Shown piece after piece: positions 53,316-63,791 of a DNA stretch of 64,000 bases. Both the position numbers and the translations under genes were made by a program. The notes beneath the pieces are model-generated. The model was not told the origin of the DNA. It saw only the letters and a program-made list of their open reading frames with translations, and did no database searches. This stretch comes from Phytohabitans suffuscus (GTDB taxonomy: Bacteria; Actinomycetota; Actinomycetes; Mycobacteriales; Micromonosporaceae), in assembly GCF_011764565.1 (NCBI RefSeq), contig NZ_AP022871.1, positions 8,060,320 through 8,124,319 on the forward strand, written 5' to 3'. Position 1 is the stretch's first letter. Every line of letters begins with the position of its first letter.

Positions 53316-53725
53316 GAGCTTGCGCGGCCAGGGGTCACGGTGCGGCGGCGCCGCCGCCGAAATCGCCTGGTTTGTCTTCGTCGACCAGCCGGAACCGATC
53401 CCTCGGGCCCTGCGACAGGCGGGCAAATCGGGGCGGAAAGCGGCCAGTGTCAGCTCGGGGAGCGACCCGGCGGCTTCCAGTTCTCCCTCATCGGATCGCT
53501 GAGGCCCACGATCACCCCGACGAGGAGAACAAACCAGGCGAATTCGGCGCCTGCCCTCGAACGCCCGGCTCCCAGCAACAGATCGTGGTATGAAACTGCC
53601 CCCAGAGGGGCGGATCCGTACCACGATCCACCGAAACCGACCCCCGTCTCGCATCGGGGCCGGACAGACCAGCGGAAGCACAGAGGTCACTGTGGACAGA
53701 CTCGAACCCTGACCCCGGAAGGTCT
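53316..53725 (+). repeat. Intergenic repeat unit R1
   Basis: It aligns with R2 (53889-54382) along its length at high identity. It begins AGAGCTTGCGCGG and ends CCGGAAGGTCT. It contains an internal inverted repeat: CGCCTGGTTTGT (53365-53376) with ACAAACCAGGCG (about 53529-53540), which could form a long stem. The palindromic element at 53581 and a tail with CACTGTGGACAGACTCGAAC follow. Confidence 0.85.
53581..53628 (-). repeat. GATCGTGGTA palindromic element, copy 4
   Basis: Arms at 53581-53590 and 53619-53628 are spaced by 28 bases. The interior is the reverse complement of copies 1 and 2 (TGAAACTGCC, CGGATCCG). It lies inside R1. Confidence 0.9.
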
Positions 53726-53888
53726 CTAGTAGTGCTTTGTTACATCGCGCTGACCTGCACGAACGCCGCCGGTCTGGGCGTTGCGCCGCAGCGGGCGGTC
53801 CAGCATTCACGCAGGTCACGGCCTCGGGCCTCGAATCCGATCCGCGCTCTGGCCCGGCCTGCCCGCCGACCTGACAAAGCACTACTAG
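53726..53888. mobile_element. 155-bp MITE with CTAG target duplication
   Basis: The element (53730-53884) has perfect 11-bp terminal inverted repeats TAGTGCTTTGT and ACAAAGCACTA and is flanked by CTAG on both sides (53726-53729 and 53885-53888). A related empty site exists at 53311-53314, where CTAG occurs once before AGAGCTT. It codes for nothing, so it needs a transposase from elsewhere. The YTAR-type target suggests an IS701-like or related source. Confidence 0.85.
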
Positions 53889-54382
53889 AGAGCTTTCGCG
53901 GTCAGGGTTGAGCGGATGGCGAGGCGGTCGGGGGTCGCGCGTGCGAGGTGTCGCCGCCGAAGTCGCCTGGTTTGTCGTCGTTGGTCAGCTGATCGTGGAG
54001 GGTGGTTGCCGTGTGAGGGCGGCTCGCGTCCATGATCGGTCGGAACCGATCCCTCGGGCCCTGCGCCGGGCGGGCAAATCGGGCGGAAAGCGGCCCGTGC
54101 CAGCTCGGGGGGCGACCGGGCGGCTTCCGGCTCGTCCTCACTGGCTGGCTCAGACCCATGATCACCCAGACGAGGCGAACAAACCGGGCGAATACGGCGC
54201 CCGCCCTCGAACGCGGGGCTCCCGGCAACGGATCGTGGTATGAAACTGCCCCCAGAGGGGCGGATCCGTACCACGATCCACCGAAACCGACCCTCAGCCT
54301 CCACACCTGGGCCGGACAGACCGGCGGAAGCACATAGGCCACTGTGGACAGACTCGAACCCTGACCACGGAAGGTCTCCAGC
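53889..54382 (+). repeat. Intergenic repeat unit R2
   Basis: A copy of R1 with the same order: AGAGCTTTCGCGG start, CGCCTGGTTTGT (about 53965-53976), GGAACCGATCCCTCGGGCC (about 54043), ACAAACCGGGCG, the palindrome at 54231, and a CACTGTGGACAGACTCGAAC tail. It has extra DNA at about 53995-54042 not present in R1. Its end CGGAAGGTCTCCAGCGAGCTT resembles the R1/R2 junction without the MITE. Confidence 0.85.
54231..54278 (-). repeat. GATCGTGGTA palindromic element, copy 5
   Basis: Arms at 54231-54240 and 54269-54278. All 48 bases match copy 4, including the interior. Confidence 0.9.
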
Positions 54383-54543
54383 GAGCTTCCGGGGCCGAGG
54401 TGATCGGGTGTCGTGCTGGCACTGGCGATCGTTTACCCAAACGATGCCCTGCCGGCAGATCACGCTGGGTCCGGGCGAACGATCACCGCACTGACCGCCC
54501 TCTCTTTCCCGTGATCGACGCTTGGGGATCAACCCAAGGCGCG

Positions 54544-54591
54544 GATCGTGGTACACAGTTTTCCCTCCGGCGGCAGCCAGGTACCACGATC
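54544..54591 (+). repeat. GATCGTGGTA palindromic element, copy 6 (different interior)
   Basis: Arms at 54544-54553 and 54582-54591, again spaced by 28 bases. They extend to 11 bp here, GATCGTGGTAC and GTACCACGATC. The interior (ACAGTTTTCCCTCCGG) differs from copies 1-5. Confidence 0.88.
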
Positions 54592-55086
54592 TGGCCAGAG
54601 CCAGCCGACAGCGAACGCCGCCACAACCCGAACCGCCACACAGACCTCGCCCCCCGAAACTCCACAGACATCCTTCGCTGGCGCGAGTTGCGTCGGGACG
54701 GTCAGCAATTCTCCCGGCTACGTTTCCGCAGTTCACAGCAGTCCTCGAATTAGCCAGCAGAGTCCTCCAGGGGCGACGATTCACCACGGACGGTCCGGGC
54801 TGTGAGGCGGTGCGGGCAGGTCCACTGTGGTCTGCGTGGAAGGGCGCTGGTCGATTGGAACAAGCCGGATCCCGCGCCGGAAGGGCTCCGCGACCGACCA
54901 CCATGGACGCCGTGCCGTCCGCTCGAAGCCTGACGACGAAGGCGCGTTCGGGGTTGGGGCTTCTGGGGTTGTGGAAGCGCGGAGGGTGAGGCCGCGGGAG
55001 CAACGGTCCGGACCACGGCGGGCGTCGCGGTAGCTCGGCCCTGTCTGGGTTTGGGTCCTCTTTGGATGGAGGCGGGAGGGACCCGC

Positions 55087-58000
55087 CTAGGCGGCGCCGA
55101 CCAGGTGGAAGGCGGCCCAGTCGACGGTGCCGGCGAAGGCCGGGGCGTCGGGTGGGCGGGCTGCCCAGTGTTCGACCGTGACGTCGGCGGCGTCCCACTG
55201 GCGCAGGATCCGGACGACGTCGGCGTTGGACAGTTCGTCGCGGAAGGAGCGTTGGGCTCTGGCCAGTGCGGTGGTGGGGGAGACCGAGCCCTGACGCCAG
55301 TACCGGAAGAACTCGCCGACCAGCAGCGCGGCCTCCAGGTCGCCGACCGCCCAGTGCGTGGCGATGACCCGGCCGGCGCCCGCGGCGAGGAGCGCGCCCG
55401 GCAGGCCGACCGCGTCGCCGCGCCACCTGCCGGCGGAGGCGGCGCCGGAGTCGCAGGCGGAGAGCAGGACCAGCGACGCGCCGATCGGTCCGTCGTCGGC
55501 GAGCAGCCGGGCGACGCTGAGCCGGCCGTCGTCGCCGTCGCTGGCGGCGCAGCGCAGGTGTGAGCGTGCCGGGTCGTCGGGGTTGAAGCGGCCCGGTCCG
55601 GCGAAGTGCACCACCTCGCAGTCGCGCAGCAGCTTGAGCACGGCGTCCACAGTGGCCTCGGGCCCGGTGAACGTCGTCGCCGGCCCGCCCGCGGTGCCGG
55701 CCGCCTGCCGGCTGAACGGGCGACCGCCGGTGATGTCGACCGCCTGGCCCAGCATCCGCGGCGCGACCGGCTCGTCGTCGTCGGGGTCGTCGCGGCGCAG
55801 CAGCGCGAGGCTCGGCGCGTACGAGACGCGGATCCGTTCGCCGACCGGGCCCTCGTCGGGGAGCAGGGCCGCGTCCAGGGGCAGGCCGGCCAGGCGGGCG
55901 GAGGGGAGCAGCACGACACCGGCCGTACCCGCCGGGACCGCTTCCAGCAGCGGCGCCCACAGCTCGCGGCCGAGCAGGCGGCCCACGGCGTCCAGGCGGC
56001 CCGCGGGGAGGGCGGAGCCGGTCGCCGCCGGTATGTCGTCCGCGCCTACGTCCGGGCGCTCGACGATCGCGCTCCACCCGCCGCGCCCAGCACATAGGAC
56101 GGTCAGCGTGGGCGCCAGGTCGACGTAGGCGGCGACGGTGCCGGGCGGCAGCGCCGCGGTGACCTCCTCCAGCGCGGGCAGCGACGCGGCCGGCACGGCT
56201 TCGCCGAAGACCGCCCGCAGGAACGCGGTCCGCCGCCCCTCGGCCACCTCCGCCGCGAACGTGGCGTCACCGGCCCGGATCGCGGCCGCGCCGGCCAGCT
56301 CGTACGCGCGGTCGCCGGCGCGCACCCGGCGCCACCGCTCGCCCGCCGACGGCACCGAGGCCGTGTCGCGGGAGACCGCGTCGAGGCACTGGCGCAGGGG
56401 CGGACGGGCGCCGGACCAGTCGCCGCGCTCGGCGGCGAGCAGGGCGGTGAGAAAGTACGTCCGGCTGGCCAGGGACACGATCACCGGCGCGTCCGGCGCC
56501 AGTACCGGCTGGAACGCCACCTCGGCCGCGCCGGCGTCGCCCACCTGGAGCAGGGTCTCCACCAGGTTGAGCCGGGCGACCCGCTCCTCTTCGGAGGCGC
56601 CGAGCTCGCGGTACTCGACGGCGGCCCGCTCGTGGCACTCCACCGCCGCCGCGGCCTCCCCGGCTCGCATGTGGATGGTGCCGAGCGCGTCCAGCGCGGC
56701 GGCGTGGGCCGGGTGGTCGCCGGCCTGCTCGGCCAGCTCGGCCGCCGCGGTGAGGTGGCGCCGCGCCGCCTCCAGGTCGTCGAGGGAGAGCGCCACGTCA
56801 CCGCGGATCGCCATCGTGTGGCCCAGCCCGCGCAGGTCGCCCTCGTCGCGGAAGATCTCGGCGACCCGGCCCAGCACCCGGTCGGCCCCGGCGGCGTCAC
56901 CGGTCGCGTCGAGCGCCTGCGCCAGTACCTGGCCGAGGAACGCCTCCGCGGTCGGCTGCCCGGACAGCGCGCGCGCCCGGAAGAGCGACGGTTTCAGGAC
57001 TTCGACCGCCTCGTCCGCCCGGCCCGCGGCGATCAGCGCCGCACCCCACTCGCGGGTGGCGGCCGCACCGGCCGGGGACGGCTCGGCGGCGGCGAGGGCG
57101 AACTCGTGCGCGCGGCTCAGGCTGGCGAGCGCGGCGGAGACGTCGTACGCGGCGCGGTGGGCGAGGCCCTCCGCGGTCAGGAACTCGACCCGCCGCTCAC
57201 CGTCCACACCCGACTCGACCCGGCCGCGCGCGGCGTCCAGGACGGCGAGGGCCGCGGGTGCGCGTCCGGCAGCGGTGTACGCGTGGGCCAGCGCCAGGCC
57301 GGCGGCGGGCTCGGCGGTCTCCAGCCAGGCCCGTTCGAGGCGGTTCAGCTCGCTCTCGTCCTCGTCGCCGGTCTCGTCCTCGTCGCCGGTCTCGTCCTCG
57401 TCGTCGTGCTGGTCGTTCTGCTCGTGGTCATGGTCATGGTCATGGTCGTGCTCGTGGTCGTCGTGCTCTTGCGGCTCGGTGGCGGCTTGCGGGTCGGTGG
57501 TGTTCGCTGGAGTTTCGGGTGCTGAGTCGTGGGTTTCCTCGGGCTCGGGGTTCTCGTGCTCGGGGTCGAAGATCTCCTCGGGCCCCGGGTCGAGGGTGTA
57601 TTCGGGCTCCGGGTTGAAGGTGTTCTCGGGCTCCGGGTCGAGGGTGTTCTCGGGCTCCGGGTCGAGGGCGCTGAGGGCCTCGTCGCCGCGGTCGAGGGCC
57701 ATCAGCGCGGCGCTCTCGTTGCCGGCGGCGACCAGCGCGAGCCGTTCGTAGCCCCGCTCGGCGGCGACCTCGCGGGCCTCCCGGGCGTACCGCAGCGACT
57801 CCTCCTGCCGCCCGAGCTTGGCGAGGTGGGCCGCGCCCTCGTTGAGCAGCTCCGCGCGCAGGGCCTCGTCGGCGCCGCCGGCGAGCCGGGCGAGCCCGAC
57901 CTCGATCAGGTCGAGGAACCGCTGGTCGTCGTCCGGCGACTCGACGAACGCGAGCAGGAGCCGGAACAGCCGCCCGGCGAGCACGTCGTCCGGCGTGGTG

Positions 58001-61000
58001 TCGGCGACCAGCTGGATGACCGTGCCCGCGACGACGCTGTCACCACCCTGGGCGACATGCACGCAGACAGCGGCCGCGACGTCGGGGTCGAGGGCCAGCG
58101 CGGTGGTGGTGTCGCGGGCCGCCTCGTACGGCCGCCGCCCATCCGCGACCTCCTCGCCGAGGTGGAGCAGACCCGCGGCGCCGCCCGCCGACGTGGCCGC
58201 CACCGGGTGGGCCCGGCCGCGGTCGAGCCGGTCCTGCGCGGCGTCCAGCCAGGCCAGGAACGGTGTGGCCGGCTCGGCCGCCGGTATCCCGTCCAGCTCC
58301 CCGCCGGCCGCCCAGGCGGGCTCCGCGTCGGCTGCCTCGGCCGCCCACGTGCCCGTCGCGCTGGTCGGCCCGGAAGTGCGCGCGTTGGTCGGCCCGGCAG
58401 TCGCGGTGGCTGGCCCGGAAGTGCGCGCGTTTGGCTCGGCAGGGTGCGCGCTGGTCGGCTCGGCAGGGTGGGCGCCGGCGGCCCAGGCGCCGAGGACGGC
58501 GTCGAGGTCGTCGCGCCGCATGCGGAGCAGCTCGGACAGCTCGTCGAAGTGCTCTTCAGCCGGCGGCTGGTGCTCGTGGAGGCTCTCCTCGGCCGGCGGC
58601 TGATGCTCATCGAAGACCAGCTCGGTCAGCGGCTGATGCTCGCCGAAGTGTTCCTGGGCCGGCGGCTCCAGCTCGGTCAGGGCCGGCTCGGCCGGTGGCT
58701 CCAGCAGGTCGAGGACCGATGGCTCCAGCTCGTCCTGGAGCGGCTCGGCGATGAGGACCTCCACCACCGCGGTGGCCGGCTCGCCATCGAGGGTCCGCGG
58801 CGGCTCGGGTTCGGTGCCGTCTTCGGCCACGACCGCACCGGCCACGGGCCCTGCCCCGGCCGCCCATTTCGCAGAAGCCGGCTCCGCGTAGGGCGGCTCC
58901 GCAGATGCCACAGGCTCCGCAGAAGCTGCCGGCTCCGCAGAAGCTGCCGGCTCCGGAGGAGCCAGCTCGGTCGAAGCCGCCGGTTTCGCGAACGCCGCCC
59001 GGTGCGCGGAAGCCAGCTTCGCATAACCCAGCTCCGCAAGAGCCGGGTCCGCAAGTGCCGGGTCCGAAGAGGCCGGGGCCAGATAGGCCGGCGGGTCCGG
59101 ATACGCCAAGCCAGCTCCGGACGCGAACCGAGGCGCGGCCCCCGGCTCAGGCGCCGCCCCCGGCACCCCTTCGGCCAACCCGGCTCGGGGCGCCGTCTGA
59201 GGCCCGGCTCCCGGCACCGCTTCGGCCAACCCAGCCCCGGACCCCAACCCAGCCCCGGACCCTGGCTCAGCCCCGGACCCCAACCCAGCCCCGGACCCTG
59301 GCTCAGCCTCGGACCATGGCTCAGCCTCGAACCCCAACCCAGCCCCGGACCCTGGCTCAGCCCCGGACTCGGCCCCAAGCCCAGGCTCGCGCACAAGCTC
59401 AGGTTCGGACCCTGCCTCGGACTTGGAGACCAACTCCGCCGCAGGTGCCGGCTCCACCGCAGACGCTGGCTCCGCCGCAGGTGCCGACCCTGTCGCAGGT
59501 GCCGGCTCCGCCGAAAGTGCCGGCTCTGTCGCAGACGCCGGCTCTGTCGCAGACGCTGGCTCTGTCGCAGACGCTGGCTCTGTCGCAGGCGCCTGCTCCG
59601 CCGCAGGCGCCTGCTCTGCCACGGATGCCGGCTCCGCCACAAGTGCCAGCTCTGCCGCAGGTGTCGGCTCCGCCACGGGTAATGGCTCGACCGCAGGTAC
59701 CGACTCCGCCAATCGTTCTGGCTTCGCGAAAAGCGTTGGCTCCGCCAAAGGCGGCCCCGCCGGCCGGGCGGGCTCGTCGCGGTCGTGTAGCCGCGCCAGC
59801 AGCAGGTGGGCGCGGACCGAGAGGCGGCACTGCTCGGCGTTCGTTGCGTCGGCGAGCCGCACCACCGTACGCAGCGCGGCCTCGGCGGGCCCGCGGTCGT
59901 CCGCCTGGCGCAGCGCCTCGGCCCAGGCCAGGTGGGTGACGATCGTGTCGTGCCGGACGGCGCCGGCCAGGACCGGGTCGGCGCCGGCGTGCTGGGCGGC
60001 CAGGGCCAGCCGGTCGACGGCCTCCTGGAACCGCTGCCGCGCGGCGAGGTAGGCCGCGGTCCGGGTCTCGGCGATGGTGCGCCGGTCCGGGCGGCCGGTG
60101 CGGGCGGCGGCGTCCAGCATCGTGGGGACGATCCGTTCGGCCTCGTCCAGGTCGCCGCGGCCGACCAGGAGGCCGACCAGGTTGGCCGTCCAGCGGCTGA
60201 GGTTGAGCATGTCGCCGTACCGCAGGCAGAGCTCGATCGCCCGGTCGTACGTGTCGACCGCGGCCCGCGAGTCGCCGGCCCGGTCCAGCGCGACGGCCTT
60301 CTCGCCCAGCACCGTGCAGAGCCCGGCCTCCTGCCCCTCCGCCCTGGCCGCCACCTCGGCTCGGGCGAACCGCTCGATGGCGCCCGCCAGGTGACCGGAG
60401 TGCAGCAGCTCGGAGCCCTCGCGGGCCAGCTCGGCGAAGATCGGCGCGGGAGCGGTCTGGGCGAAACCGGGGGACGGGTCAGGTCGGTCGCGTACCGGGC
60501 GGCCAGCGCGGGGTCGGCGGACAGCACCTCCATGACGGCGTTGGCGATCCGCGCGCGGCCGGCGTCGCCGTCCATGGCGGCCACGGCGGCGGCGTTCTGC
60601 GCGGCGACGCGCGCCTGGCCCACGTACGCGCGGTCGGCGGCGGCGAGGGCGGTCAGCCGGGGCAGCGCGCCGAGCAGCACGTCCTTGGCCACCCGCACGT
60701 GGCTGTCGCGCAGCGCGATCTCGGCCGCGAGCAGCTCGAAGTAGACGGCCAGGCCGGGGTGGCCGACCTGCGCGGCGATCACCCGCCCGGCCGCGACGTC
60801 GGCGCTGCGGAAGCCGTCGGGGTCGCTGGCGATCCGGTCGTGCAGGCGGAACGCCTCCAGCGCCAGGACGGCCTCGGGGCGGCCGGCGAGGTACCCGGAG
60901 ACGCGCTCGTACCGGTCGGTGCCGGCCACGTCCGGACCCACGTACGCCTCGAGCAGCTCGTACACGGCGTCGGCCTCGTCCACGGCGACGCCGCCGTACG

Positions 61001-61121
61001 GCGGGGAGCCGCCGACCGACCAGACCAGGTCCGCGTACGCCTCCTCGTCGCCGTTGGCGGCGATGAAGCGCAGCATCCAGTACGGCCACGGCTGTGCCGC
61101 CGGCTCCGGGTGCTGACCCAT
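55087..61121 (-). CDS. Giant TPR-CHAT peptidase-like protein, frameshifted in this sequence
   Basis: It is read from ATG 61121 (MGQHPEPAAQ). The first frame is lost at the GGGGG run 60469-60473, where adding one base joins it to the main frame, giving about 2011 residues. The N-terminal helical repeats (to about 450, for example AGAIERFARAEVAARAEG) are TPR-like. About 455-750 is a repetitive Ala/Glu/Pro and Gly/Leu/Pro region (repeated AEPAS and GAGLGSG units). A second TPR block follows (about 950-1650), with a His/Asp/Glu-rich stretch (HDHDHDHDH, about 1225). The C-terminal CHAT domain (about 1660-2011) has the His/Cys dyad in CEVVHFAG and LLSACDSG. It is a caspase-fold protease of unknown target. 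Confidence 0.85.
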
Positions 61122-61130
61122 CCGTTCACC

Positions 61131-61174
61131 GCCGATGCGAGGAGAACCCCATCCGATGCGAGGAGAAGCCCCAT
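61131..61174. repeat. Two direct 22-bp repeats upstream of the CHAT gene
   Basis: CCGATGCGAGGAGAACCCCAT and CCGATGCGAGGAGAAGCCCCAT lie end to end just upstream of the minus-strand CHAT start. They differ by one or two bases. They may be regulator sites or a leader duplication. Confidence 0.65.
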
Positions 61175-61242
61175 CAACATATGACGAATGGCCGGCGGTG
61201 TAGAGCCGGGTCCGGTCGTGACTACCGACCGTGTCCGCTTGG

Positions 61243-61695
61243 TCAGTTGATCGTGTCGCCGCGTTCGAGGGCGGCGATCTGGTCCAGCCGCAGTTGGTGG
61301 CGCTCGCCCTTGAACGGGGTCTCCAGCCAGGTACGGGTGATCTCGACCGCCTCGCCCGGCGTGACCACCTTCGCACCGAGTACCAGCACGTTGGTCGCAT
61401 TGTGGGCACTGGAGATCCGGGCCAGGAAGACCGAGTGGCACAAACCCGCCCGGATGCCGCGGATCTTGTTGCAGGCGATGGCCTCGCCGCCGCCCGTACC
61501 GCCGACCACGATGGCCCGGTCGGCGCCGCCGGCCACCACCCGGCCGCAGACGTCGGCGCAGAGCGGCGGGTAGTCGACCACCTCGTCGCCGTGCGCGCCG
61601 CGATCGTCCACAGTGTGCCGCTGACCGGTCAGCCAGTCGGCGAGGGCGGCCTTCACGGCGACGCCGTTGTGGTCGGCCGCGATGGCGATCCGCAT
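61243..61695 (-). CDS. RpiB/LacA-family sugar-phosphate isomerase
   Basis: A 150-residue protein from ATG 61695 (GAGGAG 8 bases upstream). It begins MRIAIAADHNGVAVK, as RpiB does, and has VGGTGGGEAIACNKIRGIRAGLC and SSAHNATNVLVLGAKVV, which fit the active-site Cys and anomeric loops. RpiB interconverts ribose 5-phosphate and ribulose 5-phosphate, and LacA-type relatives act on galactose 6-phosphate or other sugars. The neighbouring alcohol dehydrogenase suggests a sugar or polyol pathway. Confidence 0.9.
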   Translation of the reverse strand: MRIAIAADHNGVAVKAALADWLTGQRHTVDDRGAHGDEVVDYPPLCADVCGRVVAGGADRAIVVGGTGGGEAIACNKIRGIRAGLCHSVFLARISSAHNATNVLVLGAKVVTPGEAVEITRTWLETPFKGERHQLRLDQIAALERGDTIN

Positions 61696-61706
61696 ACCCG
61701 TGCTCC

Positions 61707-62630
61707 TCACGCGGTCAGGTGGAGGGTGCTCTCGTCGAACATCTCGGCGACCGCCGGCCGGCGGTCCAGGATGCGCTGGCGCACCGCGTGCCCGACGAGC
61801 TGGTCGATCATCGCCCGGTTGGGCGCCACCCCGTACGGCAGCGGGTCCTCGCCGGTGATGTCGAGCACCCGCCGGTACATGCGGTCGGTGGGGTTGTCGG
61901 GTGTGGACAGTCCGGCGACGTACTCCCGCTTGGCCGCCGCGAACGCCTCGAACAGCGCCGCCGCGAGCCCCGGGTTGGCGCGGAGCGTGGCGTCGCGCAC
62001 CACGACGAGGTGGTTGATGGGGTAGAGGCCGCGCTCGCGCAGCGCGGCGAAGCCCGCGCCGACCGGGTCGGCGATGAGCGGCTGGCCGCCGTCCTCGACA
62101 CCCACCGCGGCCGCCAGGTCACCGGAGGCGACCAGGGCCGGCAGGTCGCTGCCGGGCGGCAGGGGCAGCACGTTGCGGGGTGGGCGGTACCGCGCGACGT
62201 GCTCGTCACCGGACGGGCGCCAGGTGACCCGGTCGAGGTCCAGCCCGTACTCGTCCTGGAGGATGCCGCGCGCCCACACGCCGGTCGTCACCGTGTAGCC
62301 CCGGCTGACGCCGACCGGGCGCCCCGCGAGGTCGGCGGGCGTCTTCGCGCCGCCGGCGGGGGAGTGCACGATCGCCCCGTGGTGGAAGCCGCGCACCAGG
62401 AAGATCGGCAGCGCGGTGAAGGGCGTGCCGTGTGCCTTGGCGCACAGGTAGGTGGTGAAGGCCATCTCGCACACGTCGTACGCCAGCTCGCGCACCATCC
62501 GCCGGAACGCGTGCACCAGGACCGGTACCTGCTGGAAGTCGAGCGCGAAGCCGGGCACCGGCGCGCGGCCCTCGACCACCGCGCGGTTGTTTCCCTGGGG
62601 CCGGGTGACGGCCGTCAGCTTGACTGGCAT
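61707..62630 (-). CDS. 4,5-dihydroxyphthalate decarboxylase-like protein
   Basis: A 307-residue protein with a type-2 periplasmic-binding-like fold but no signal peptide. RRMVRELAYDVCEMAFTTYL, GFHHGAIVHSPAGGAKTPADLAGRPVGVSRGYTVTTGVWARGIL and WRPSGDEHVARYRPPRNV resemble the Pht5-type decarboxylases. These convert 4,5-dihydroxyphthalate to protocatechuate. It overlaps no neighbour; its start lies 44 bases from the divergent dehydrogenase gene. ATG 62639 is an alternative start. Confidence 0.75.
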   Translation of the reverse strand: MPVKLTAVTRPQGNNRAVVEGRAPVPGFALDFQQVPVLVHAFRRMVRELAYDVCEMAFTTYLCAKAHGTPFTALPIFLVRGFHHGAIVHSPAGGAKTPADLAGRPVGVSRGYTVTTGVWARGILQDEYGLDLDRVTWRPSGDEHVARYRPPRNVLPLPPGSDLPALVASGDLAAAVGVEDGGQPLIADPVGAGFAALRERGLYPINHLVVVRDATLRANPGLAAALFEAFAAAKREYVAGLSTPDNPTDRMYRRVLDITGEDPLPYGVAPNRAMIDQLVGHAVRQRILDRRPAVAEMFDESTLHLTA

Positions 62631-62674
62631 GATAACCATTAGACCATAAGACCCTTAGCTGGCGGGAGGCCGTC

Positions 62675-63783
62675 ATGGCAGAGCAGGTCCTGGCCGCGGT
62701 GCGCACCGGGCCCGGCACGACCGAGCTGCGCGAGTACCCGATGCCCGACGTCCCCGACGACGGCGCGCTGATGAAGGTGGAGGTCGCCGGGATCTGCGGC
62801 ACCGACGTGAAGATGTACGCGAAACCGGTCGTCGCCGGCCCGGTAATCATGGGCCACGAGAACGTTGGCGTGATTGCCAAGGCCGGCCGCGCGTTCACCG
62901 AGCGGCAGGGCCTGGTCGAGGGCGACCGCGTGTTCCTGGAGCACTACGTGCCGTGCCGGCGCTGCGAGTGGTGCCACGCCGGCGAGTACCGCCACTGCCT
63001 CGCCACTGACTGGCGGCTCAATCAGGACGCGCGGCGCTACGGCTACACCTCGGCGGAGCACCCGTACCACCTGTGGGGCGGCTTCGCCGGCTACCTCTAC
63101 CTCCCGTGGAACGCGGTCCTGCACAAGGTGCCCGACGGCCTCTCCGCCGAGCTGGCCGGCATCGTCACCCGATGTCGAACGGCATCGAGTGGGCCCTGTT
63201 CGACGGCGGCGTCGGCTACGACTCCACTGTGCTCATCCAGGGCCCCGGGCAGCAGGGCCTGGCCCAGACGGTGGCGTGCAAGCAGGCCGGCGCCTCGCTG
63301 GTCATCGTGACCGGTACGGGCCGCGACACCGCCCGCCTGGCCCTGGCCCGCGAGCTGGGCGCCGACCACACCGTCGACGTGCGGGCCGAGGAGCCGCTCC
63401 AGCGGGTCCTCGACATCACCGGCGGCCGTGGCGTCGACGTGGTCCTCGACTGCACGGCGGGCGCCGGCGTCACGCCCGTGCTGCTCGGCGTCGACGCGCT
63501 CAAGCGGCGCGGCGGCACGCTGCTGATCCAGGGCGAGATGGCCTCGTTCCCCGACTTCCCGGTCAAGAAGGTGACCGAGAAGGCCATCACCATCAAGAGC
63601 GCGCGCGGCCACAGCTACCGCTCCTGCGAGCTGGCGCTGGCCCAGCTGGCCTCCGACCGCTTCCCGCTGCACCGGCTGACCACCCACACGTACGGCCTGG
63701 CCGACGCCGACCGCGCGATCCGGGCCGTCGGCGGCGAGGGTGAGGACGGCGTCGTCCACGTGTCCCTGCTGCCCTGGAAGTGA
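62675..63783 (+). CDS. Zinc-dependent alcohol dehydrogenase (MDR), frameshifted in this sequence
   Basis: It starts at ATG 62675 (GGGAGG upstream). The catalytic zinc ligands are the Cys in GICGTD and the His-Glu in GHENVG. The structural zinc site is the four Cys of PCRRCEWCHAGEYRHC. The frame is lost at the CCC run 63168-63170; the other frame resumes MSNGIEWALFDGGVG and continues through the cofactor fold (VLIQGPGQQGLAQTVACKQAGA). Adding one C gives 369 residues. The substrate is unknown, perhaps a sugar or polyol given the RpiB gene, or a step of aromatic breakdown. Confidence 0.85.
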
Positions 63784-63791
63784 GAGCCGCG

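Larger units (their letters stand above)
53073..55086. other. Gene-free region: tandem repeat array with MITE
   Basis: Two kilobases with no convincing gene. It contains a short hairpin (53099), related repeat units R1 (53316-53725) and R2 (53889-54382), a diverged third unit after that, a 155-bp MITE at the R1/R2 junction, three GATCGTGGTA palindromes (53581, 54231, 54544), and segments shared with the gaps at 2.2-4.0 kb and 30-31 kb. Frames in this DNA are shadows. Confidence 0.8.

Noticed and set aside
53290..54989. Small frames in the third repeat region
   Set aside because: They follow the repeat units and change frame between copies R1 and R2, which real coding copies would not do.
55087..61121. 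Defence island or type III-E CRISPR association of the CHAT protein
   Set aside because: No cas, nuclease, reverse transcriptase or toxin gene lies near it. Only the domain is suggestive.
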